Source: Musa acuminata AAA Group (taxonomy: Eukaryota > Streptophyta > Magnoliopsida > Zingiberales > Musaceae). Taken from it: a stretch of DNA of 64,000 bases. The stretch spans positions 5,571,001 to 5,635,000 of the forward strand of contig NC_088357.1 of assembly GCF_036884655.1 (NCBI RefSeq), in the 5' to 3' direction. Positions 37,093 through 64,000 of this stretch are shown in pieces (the first letter of the stretch is position 1; every line of letters begins with the position of its first letter). A model generated the notes under the pieces. It saw nothing but the letters and a program-made list of their open reading frames with translations. It searched no databases and was not told where the DNA came from. Both the position numbers and the translations under genes were made by a program.

Positions 37093-38817
37093 CTGTTAAA
37101 ATTTTTACTAATAACAAGAGGACATATTCTTTATAACTGTTACCATCAAATTTTGATTGTCTAATATGATTGGGTATTCAGAGCTAACCCAGATCAACTT
37201 TAGAATTTGTCTTATACGTTAATGTGATGTCAAGAGAGTGAAATGTTACTGTCTAAAATCTTGCCAGAACTACATCGGGAGGGGGGGGGGGCGGGTGGCG
37301 GCATTAACCCGATAAGATAAGATCCCTTTCGATTAAGTTAATTTAGGTTTGAAGGATTTGATCCAGTGTTGAGTTTTAGAGGATAATTAATCCAAGAGAA
37401 TAAGATGTCTAACAGCATAACAGCATAATTGTGGACCTATATATAGTGTGGAACGCGATTGACAGGTAAAAATTATGATTAATATATGAATAATTATGCA
37501 CATCGTTTAGTCATAAATGGGACTATGAAGTCATGCACTAAGTCCGGAGGCATACGAGTAATGGTGTATCAGCTCAGCCTTTCATTGATGCCACGTGGTC
37601 GATTAAGTTACCCTCCTTGGTGTCATGCTTCCTGTTTTATACGTTCTACCCCCTATGTGCCACGCCGACAGAGAGGGGGCGAAGCATCGACTGCGGTAAT
37701 CACATGTCAACTAACAATAAGATGTTGTAAGTGTTGGACAGATGAGGAGGACACGATGATAGCTGTCCACGTGTCATACGTGTCATGACCCGTGTCAATA
37801 CGCTCTTGCAAGTTTACTCTCATGAACGATACACATCTCCAATTATTCCATATTTTCCTTGTATGCATCTCTCTGTCTACTTATTCTAACGAGAGACTCA
37901 GCTCTCTCTCCCCATAGTATCTGTAAATATTGCTTTTATATTTATCTATATTCTTTCATTATTTTTCTATTCATTTAACATCTATTTTGATTTTCATATT
38001 GTGGTGAAACCCGAATAGTACTTACTGTATAGAAATCACACTCTAATGTCACATATATATACTCTCTCGGACCGGCAACAACCAAAAGTTGACCTTCTCG
38101 AGTACAGAAATTTCCATTCCCTTTGCCTAGGAGAAATAAACATCGAATTCTTAATACAACTAGGAATTGACCTTCTCAAATCACCCTGCCACCTTCACCA
38201 ACCCTTTGTTGGAGATCTACCAAATAAGGGAGGTTGAATCTTCTGCCCGGTGGAGAGAGACCGGTAGACAGCATTCTGACCTTCATCAGTAGTCGTTAGG
38301 ACCTGAGCCAGTTAGGACCAACATTGATCGATACCTCTGCTCCGTTGGCTGAAGTAGCACGAGAGTTCGTAACTGCCGTCGGCTTTAGCAGTGTGTAAAA
38401 GATCTCCATGCAAGCCTTCTATAATCAACCCATACAATCCGAGTCAAGATCATAAACACCCAGGCAAGCATTTGTGTGACCACTTTGCTCCGCTTCTGAC
38501 GGACAGGAGAGCAGCCTCACGCCGGCGTTAATTTTAGTGCGCACCTGAATTTTCCGGGAAAGTACATCTTTCCTCATTGTTGGACTATCCACCAGTGCTT
38601 AAAATGAAAGGCCAAAGTAGACCGCCTGTTAAAACAGAACAATAGAACATTGACAATGCAAGATTACTTTGGCCTTCTCGAAACAAAACGAAGACCGAAT
38701 CCCTAACCGTGACCACGGCAGTTCTGTTAGTGCAAATCACATAAATTGGGTGGCTGAACCACCCATTTACAATCCTCTACAAAAGGAACACAGCCTTTGC
38801 CCTTGTTGCTCCATGGA
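37093..38817. other. Region downstream of the kinase gene, probable retroelement debris
   Basis: A G-run of about 13 lies at 37278-37291. From about 37440 to 38600 the composition changes and contains CACGTGG, cacgtgtcat repeats, and a TATA-like stretch followed by gagagactcagctctctc, which together suggest an eroded LTR. No coding frame could be assigned. 38600-38817 probably holds the 3' UTR of the minus-strand kinase gene. Confidence 0.35.
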
Positions 38818-57271
<18,454 letters not shown>

Positions 57272-59928
57272 TCCCTGCTCCTCCCCTCGATACGATTCAA
57301 AAGCGCCGCCCGGTCGCCATCCGTCGCGAGCAAGCTCGAAGCGAGACCGCAGCTAGGGTTTCGAGGGCGAGAGTAACCGCGGGGGGAACAAGCGAGAAGG
57401 ACCTTACGGTATCCGGCGAAGGGTTACGAGAAGAAATAAGGCGAAGATGTAAGAGCAGAATGGTCTTTTGGACCCAAGTAAAACAGGGTGGGGTAAGCGC
57501 CAAACGGTTTCAACTCGCATAAAGTTTTGGGCGTATAATAGAGGACGATTTCGCTCGAAATTACCAGAGGTTGTTGACATCGCTGTCCCATTTTATATTT
57601 TCTGCATCGCCTCCTCGCCTTGCCATATTTGGAGCGCCATGCGGAAAATTTGAAAGGGAATACGATCCATAAACGGGGAAAATATGATTCTGGATAAATG
57701 AAAAGAAAAAAAATAATAAATCGGCCAGGCTGGTTGATTCGTACGCGCAGATAGGATAGTTCAGGAGGAGCACACATCGTTGATCCTACTCATCTATATC
57801 ACGCCACGTGGGGAATACGTGGTCCCGCCGGTCCGGTCAACGTTGCTGCGCCGTCTGATCAACCGCGACCCTCTGGTTCATAGAACCCAATACGTAAGAA
57901 ACCGGTCGGCTCAACGGGACCGAACCATGAAGGTGTAGGAACGCGGCAGGTCCACCTGGTTTCAGGCTGAACCGGTCGACAACTGAACCGCTGCCTTGAC
58001 TTGGAGACATCGACTCGGTATTGAAATATAAGCAAAAGAAAAGAAAATAAAGTAATGTGACATATAAACGTGTAAAATGCGAAATATAAATTTGTCTGAT
58101 ATACGATGACGCAGAAGGTTCAACTACTGTAACTTGCGACCGAACCGAAATCTAAATCATTCGATAGCTTGTGAACAGTATATCCCATCGCGACAGATAT
58201 GTATTTTCTATGCTTAAAAGAACATGTCTGCTGAAACTGAAACCGAAACCAAACCGACCCATTCTTTTAAAGAACCGTCGGCTCGTCCACGTCAGCATGT
58301 CAGAGAAACTAATGAGCCGATAGATGCGTTATGCTTAATAAAGCAGACCGCGTTAAAGTGGAGCATAAGATGACAAGAGTTTGTGTTGTTGTTGTCGTCG
58401 TCGTAAGGTGGAAGAAAGCTTGCGAAGTTGTAGTCGCTGCAAGATTCCTTCTTTCAGAGGGCAAAGGACGGTGCTATGCCGGTTTCGTCAAACTGTGCGA
58501 CGCATCGTTGAGGAATATGTGAGGATTATCATGGATTTTACGAATGCTGTAATTTTTTTTTTCGAAAAAGTGGACGATTAAGAAATCATACATCGTATAT
58601 ATAAATTAAGAATACGGACTGAATAGAGAAAAGATATATAAACACCTAATTATATATTTACTATAAAAATAATAAATATACAATAATAATATGAGAAACG
58701 TAGCCCTACTTCACACGTATATCACGAGAAGGTTATATGCTATATGAAATGCGAAAAAAAATTTATGTCAAGATTAAAATAAAATAATATTAGATTGAAT
58801 TCACGATGTGTAATTTTTGATAATATCTAAAAAAAATCTTTGTGTGATATGCAAAACCACTATCCCTATATCCAAATATCGAACTATACACTCATTTTTT
58901 TCTCATCCTATCTTTTCTTAATCATTTATATTGTTGGATTATAAAGGTTGAAAGAGAAACTATAATCTCTCAACTATGTCCTCTATGAGATGTGTCATTT
59001 ACTCCCTAGATATCCTATTAATTTATAGATAAGAGCAGATGATTTAAGATAAATTATTAGGAGAGTTCCTCCCATGACATTCCTTAAGAAATCATAATAT
59101 AAATTTATTTTTTATTTAGTAATATAAATCTAATTAATTTTATTATATATCTTATCCAATTATATAGGATCATATAATTAAACACATATAAGACTTCAAA
59201 GATCAAGATTATGATGCAACTGTATCATTTGGTGGCACTTATAAAAATCCATGTGGCTTCCCTGCATCAACTTTTGTTCGCTTAAATTTTGCTATCGACG
59301 AATTACCGGTGGTTTAGTATCTTTGCGAGAAGCCGATCGAGATGATGGCCTACACGGAAGCATGCATCTAGACGGACCTCATGGCCTGTGTTCATGCGAA
59401 TACGAGGCCCAACCCAAATAATCGAGTTGGGCTCATCAGGCTATTAGGCCATACATAATCCAAATTATGAAGACGAAGATGAAGCCACAGTTTTACCCTT
59501 TGAGCGGAACGCAACACAAGCTCTCGCATAACGCTCACTGCACAATTGCAGTCCATCCCATCACCGATCAATGTCTCTGCGTGACCTACGTGACGCTCTT
59601 ATCCTCGATGTCTCCCAGATCGGTCATCAGCATATCATGCACGCGCGTTGGAAGTCTTCCGATAAGTTGCAAGAATCTCTCTCTCCTCTGCGAGAGAGAG
59701 CGAGAGAGCGAGCGAGAAAGGAGGAGGATCTGTGGTGATGATCTCCTCCTCCTCCTCTCTTTTATTTTCGTGCATCTCCGTGTATCCATTGCCATTTCCC
59801 CCTCTGTTTTCCGTTGTTTTTAAGTAGATTTCTCATTTCGCTGATTCTTGTTGAATCCGGTGGCCTAGTTTCCGATCTAGTTCTTGGAAAAGCCGCCGCA
59901 GGATTGGGTCAATTTTCTTGAGGCAGAG
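57272..59928. other. Divergent intergenic region between the kinase and SDC genes
   Basis: The first 500 bases probably include the minus-strand kinase promoter. About 57790-58330 repeats aaccggtc-type motifs, and 58580-59240 is very AT-rich. 59640-59928 is the SDC leader with a gagagagagcgagagagcga run near 59692-59712. No gene was found. Confidence 0.5.
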
Positions 59929-62258
59929 ATGGTGGGGAGCGTGGGGAATGGCTTGATGGATCTGAGGGAGAAGGAGAAGGTGGAGCCGTTGCCCAGGGAG
60001 TTCGATCCCGAGGAGATCGTCCGCCCGAAGCCGCCGATAGAGACGGAGGGAGTTGGAGGAGAGGAGGGGAGCGGGAAGAGCAGGGAGATCGTGCTCGGGA
60101 GGAACGTGCACACAATGTGCTTCGCCATTAAGGAGCCGGAGGCCGATGACGAGGTCACCGGGGAGAGGGAGGCTTACATGGCCAGTGTCTTGGCGAGGTA
60201 CCGGAGATCCCTCATCGACAGAACCAAACACCATTTGGGTATACTTTGAGCTTCTTCTTTTACTAATTTTTTTCAGGAAACTTCACATATTGACTGCATG
60301 AGAATGTTGTCCAATTTTTCGTTAACAAACAAATAAACGGACCCGACTTGACGATCTATTTCTTTAATAGATCCCATTATTCTTGTTCGGTGGTGGTGCG
60401 ATCGTTGGAAGCTGCAGATCATCGGATTTCTCATCGTTCATGTCTATTATGATTCAAATGCAAAACTAAGCTGATTGTGGATCACATAATGTCTTTTACT
60501 TCTCTTTCTTTTTTTTTTTTGGGCAAAGATCTGATCCCATTTCTTCCACCATTGCTTTTGTTTTGTGTTCTACCAATTCTGCACTATCTTGTGATGAAAC
60601 TATCTATACGGTGTTCTGTTCAGATATTTCATTAGTGGAATATCTGAATACTTGACGTTTAACAGAGTTAGATTTCTCATATTAATGTTTGCTTTTCTTT
60701 TATAGGTTACCCGTACAATCTGGACTTTGACTATGGTGCTCTAGGGCAGCTGCAACACTTTTCCATCAACAATCTAGGTGACCCCTTCATCGAGAGCAAC
60801 TATGGCGTCCATTCTAGGCAGTTTGAAGTTGGGGTGTTGGATTGGTTTGCTCGGCTTTGGGAATTGGAAAAGAATGAATACTGGGGTTATATCACCAATT
60901 GTGGTACCGAAGGGAATTTGCATGGTATTCTTGTTGGGTTAGTGCCTTTTTCCCATTAAAACTCACTATGACTGTGAACTTGCTTTGGGATATTTACTTA
61001 TGTAAAAACAATGAAAATTCTGCAAGATTTCATCATAGCAATAATTTGAAGTGTTTGAAATTGGTTTGCCAGGAGGGAAGTGTTTCCAGATGGTGTTTTG
61101 TATGCCTCGAGGGAATCTCACTACTCAATTTTCAAAGCAGCAAGGATGTATAGGATGGAGTGTGTGATGGTTGACACTTTGGTCTCTGGTGAGATCGATT
61201 GCACCCACTTTAAATCTAGTTTACTCCAGAACATGGAGAGACCGGCCATTGTCAATGTCAACATTGGTGAGACATTTTCTGTACTGACTCTCTTCCACTC
61301 TTTGCCTAAAGGTAGAAGTTGTTGATCTCTAACTATTATCTCATGTAGGAACCACCGTAAAGGGAGCAGTTGATGATCTTGACATGGTAATAAAAACACT
61401 TGAAGAAAATGGCTTTAAAGATCGATTCTACATTCATTGTGACGGAGCTCTCTTTGGGCTCATGATGCCATTTGTCAAACGTGTATGTTCCTCTATGTTT
61501 CATTTTTTGCACTAGTTTCCCATTCAAGTTTACATATAGTTGCAACTATGCTAATGCTGCTTCAAAAAGGTTTATATTTCAATCGAAATATCTTCATCTC
61601 AGATCATTTACAATTATCGTTCTTCTTTTGTTTATGTTGGCATTTTCATTCCGGTGCTAAAGTTTCCAACACTGTCTATACTCGACAGGCACCCAAAGTG
61701 ACATTTAAAAAGCCTATCGGAAGTGTGAGTGTGTCGGGTCACAAGTTTGTGGGTTGCCCTATGCCTTGTGGTGTGCAAATAACAAGGTTGAAGCACATCA
61801 ATGTCCTTTCAAGTAATGTCGAGTATCTTGCTTCCAGGGATGCCACCATCATGGGGAGCCGAAATGGCCATGCCCCGATCTTCCTCTGGTACACCCTGAA
61901 CAGAAAAGGTTACAGAGGGTTTCAGAAGGAAGTTCAGAAATGCTTAAGAAATGCACACTACTTGAAAGACCGTCTGAAAGACGCAGGAATCAGTGTGATG
62001 CTTAACGAACTTAGTAGCACTGTGGTCTTTGAGAGACCCAAAGACGAAGAGTTTGTCCGGCAGTGGCAGCTTGCTTGTGAGGGAAACATTGCTCATGTTG
62101 TAGTGATGCCCAATGTCACCATCGATAAGCTTGATAGTTTCTTGAATGAACTACTTCGGCACCGTTCATGCTGGTACCAGGAAGGAAATATCTCACCTCC
62201 CTGTATAGCTGCAGATATAGGCGAGGAGAACTGTTGCTGTGCTTTGCATAGAAGATAA
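59929..62258 (+). CDS. SDC: Serine decarboxylase, PLP-dependent
   Basis: Exons: 59929-60238, 60706-60937, 61073-61266, 61349-61482, 61689-62258; they join in frame to give 479 aa, near the family length. The enzyme decarboxylates serine to ethanolamine in the cytosol and feeds phosphatidylethanolamine and choline synthesis. The ATG of MVGSVGNG is the first in frame. Motifs in order: [87 protein letters not shown] (cofactor Asp region) and [18 protein letters not shown], where Lys309 is the likely PLP lysine. The C-terminus carries [15 protein letters not shown]. Histidine decarboxylase annotation is the usual alternative, since plant SDCs were first named that way. All key residues look intact. 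Confidence 0.95.
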
Positions 62259-62921
62259 TGTTTTCCTCTACCGCGGTCTTCCTTGGAGATTGTTGCTTGA
62301 AATATTTTGGTTGCTTATCTTAGCCGGAAAATAACATTTGACACTTGTGATACATATGATTTGCTATTAGCGTGATGTAAGTGTTCTGTTTTGTTCATTG
62401 GTTCGCATTCTTATCTTTGTTTGGTTGATTTGATTTCTCCATATAAATTTATATGAAGATCCCTCACCGTAATTGTATCTCTATTCCAAAGTTTATCATG
62501 ATTATTACTTCTTTGAGGTCCGCATGAATTGTAACCTTAATATCTTTAGTAGTAGCAGCACAGCAGCAGCAGCAATAATCTTCCAATATAAACACGACCA
62601 ATCATAATTAATTTGCATGTCGTAGTGCTTTGCAGGCGAAGTGTGGAGGGCCCGCGAGCTAAAAGGACTTGGAAATGGAAGATGGACTCTCTGCCAATGG
62701 AGATATCTATCAGTGTTCACAAATTACTCTCAAAATGATAATGATTACAGCCACATTTGCAATGTGATGTCCAAAGCCTCCATCACATCTGAAATCTAAA
62801 ATAAACAATTAGAAAAAGGTCAGTTTCCTTTCACATCCTCTCTCCTTATGTATACTGCTTTGGACACAATCCGACGGTAGTTTTCCGTCGGCACACCACA
62901 CCAAAGAAGAATCCAACAGGC
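62259..62921. other. SDC 3' region and ATL promoter
   Basis: No gene in 660 bases. 62550-62575 has a short (agc)n run. The last 100 bases before 62922 turn less AT-rich, as expected of a leader. Confidence 0.55.
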
Positions 62922-63515
62922 ATGTCTTCCACTTCCACCCGCATCCAATCCCTTGTGCTCGAGATCTACTCCAGAAGACTCCTACTCCACGCTGCACTCC
63001 CCTGGCAGCGCTCTCCGCCGACCCCCGGGATCGCCGACCGCTCAGATTCGCAAGGAAGGGTCGTCGATCCCACCGCCGTCATCGTGGTCCTCACCGCCCT
63101 ACTGTGCGCCCTGATATGTGCGCTGGGCCTCAAGTCCATCCTCCGCTGCGCGCTCCGGTGGTCGAACCGGCCGGCACAGACCGGACTCAGAAGGAAGGCC
63201 TTGCAGCGGCTGCCGAGGCTGGTCTACTCCGCCGGGGTGAGGCTCACCGGTGCAGTCCCCGAGTGCGCCATCTGCCTCTCGGAGTTCGTACCAGGTGAGC
63301 ACATACGGGTCCTTCCTAGCTGCAACCATGGGTTTCACCTCAAGTGCATCGACCGGTGGCTGACGGCGCGGTCCTCCTGCCCGACCTGCCGCCGGTGCAT
63401 GCACGTGGCGAAGACCGCGGCTTGCGCCGGAGAAGGCCAACCGGGTCCGCAGCCGGTTCATGCAGTCCTCGTGCCCTTGGAACCCGAAGGTCTCGCCGCG
63501 ACCCACCACTCCTAA
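62922..63515 (+). CDS. RING-H2 E3 ubiquitin ligase, ATL family
   Basis: An intronless gene of 197 aa. An N-terminal hydrophobic helix (about residues 49-70, VIVVLTALLCALICALGL) is followed by a basic stretch, a short GLRRKALQRLPRLVY segment at the GLD-type position, and a canonical RING-H2 finger. The zinc ligands are C115, C118, C134, H136, H139, C142, C153 and C156, with the ATL-typical Pro before the third Cys (LPSCNHGFH) and IDRWL. ATL proteins are membrane-anchored E3 ligases that often respond early to elicitors or stress. Its short length and layout are closest to the ATL8/ATL78/ATL79/ATL80 type, but the member cannot be fixed. The C-terminal 40 residues are not conserved. Confidence 0.94.
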   Translation: MSSTSTRIQSLVLEIYSRRLLLHAALPWQRSPPTPGIADRSDSQGRVVDPTAVIVVLTALLCALICALGLKSILRCALRWSNRPAQTGLRRKALQRLPRLVYSAGVRLTGAVPECAICLSEFVPGEHIRVLPSCNHGFHLKCIDRWLTARSSCPTCRRCMHVAKTAACAGEGQPGPQPVHAVLVPLEPEGLAATHHS

Positions 63516-64000
63516 GAAGTGTTATTGGCCATTTCGGTTTCCGTCTGCCAACTACACGGCGTGGTCTGTACATAATTCACCTTCCAAAGGATAATCCAGT
63601 GAAGTCGATGTGGTTTCCACTAATCTTTTTGGGCACTTTTCATGTTCTTCTCCGTATCTCGAAGCCCTCGAGGTCAAGAAGTGGCCTCCAACTACGAGGA
63701 AGTGGCAATGGAATCAAAGCGAAGTCCACCAAGATTTCTCTAAGTGTATATATCCAACGTGCGCCGAGTCGAAGCATGACGTATCCCCGCCTCATCTGTT
63801 TTTGTTTTCTGTTTCGAGTTGCAGAAAACAAAAGCTCGAGACTTCCATTTTAGGACACAGAAAAAGCTTTCGAAGAGTTGATGGCACAAAAAAAAAAAAC
63901 GTTTTGCTTTTCGAACGCTTCTCCACCCCCCACCTTTTTTTTTTTCTGCTTTCAGAAAGCTAAAAAGAAACTTGGGAAACACTTTTTTGTTCTTAAATCA
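63516..64000. other. 3' flank of the ATL gene
   Basis: AT-rich tail with short homopolymer A and T runs (63889-63899, 63937-63946). It probably contains the 3' UTR. No second gene is visible before the window ends. Confidence 0.5.

Overview
The window is nuclear DNA of a flowering plant, most likely a monocot, with a banana-like member of the Zingiberales as the best guess. The case rests on split genes with GT-AG introns, two GC-rich intronless regulator genes, a CslH-type cellulose-synthase-like gene (a monocot-typical clade), Au-type SINE copies, Ty1/copia debris, hAT elements and long (TA)n tracts. The species is an inference, not something read directly. There are no operons, CRISPR arrays, rRNA or recognisable tRNA genes.

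Ten protein genes are supported. On the + strand they are: FABZ, plastid hydroxyacyl-ACP dehydratase (5' end cut by the window edge, to 3612); a PI-PLC X-domain protein (5141-6978); a U-box E3 ligase of the PUB25/PUB26 type (8191-9453); CslH (15165-18094); the UBP27-type deubiquitinase (26936-34209); serine decarboxylase (59929-62258); and an ATL RING-H2 ligase (62922-63515). On the - strand they are: a bHLH95/ZHOUPI-type factor (18706-20207); an ERF factor (21583-22299); and an ACT-domain STY kinase of about 18.5 kb (38818-57271). Exon borders were placed by hand from splice consensus, codon phase and remembered family sequence.

The rest is intergenic or intronic. 9.5-15.1 kb holds a (TA)n tract, a duplicated noncoding segment and a decayed copia element. 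22.5-23.1 kb looks like a solo LTR. 34.2-38.8 kb carries a 1.2-kb element with terminal inverted repeats of about 300 bp. The kinase introns contain an 818-bp hAT element with an exact 8-bp target duplication, a 245-bp foldback MITE with another 8-bp duplication, three SINE pieces and several microsatellites.

The genes do not form one pathway. Three belong to ubiquitin signalling (PUB, UBP27, ATL), two are transcription factors, and the others serve plastid fatty acid synthesis, transit-peptide phosphorylation, wall polysaccharide synthesis and ethanolamine supply. No new multi-gene system is visible. The most notable points are an in-frame stop in the membrane anchor of UBP27, a tandemly duplicated splice donor just after it, a 72-nt in-frame intron inside CslH exon 1, alternative final acceptors in the kinase gene, and the two hAT insertions.
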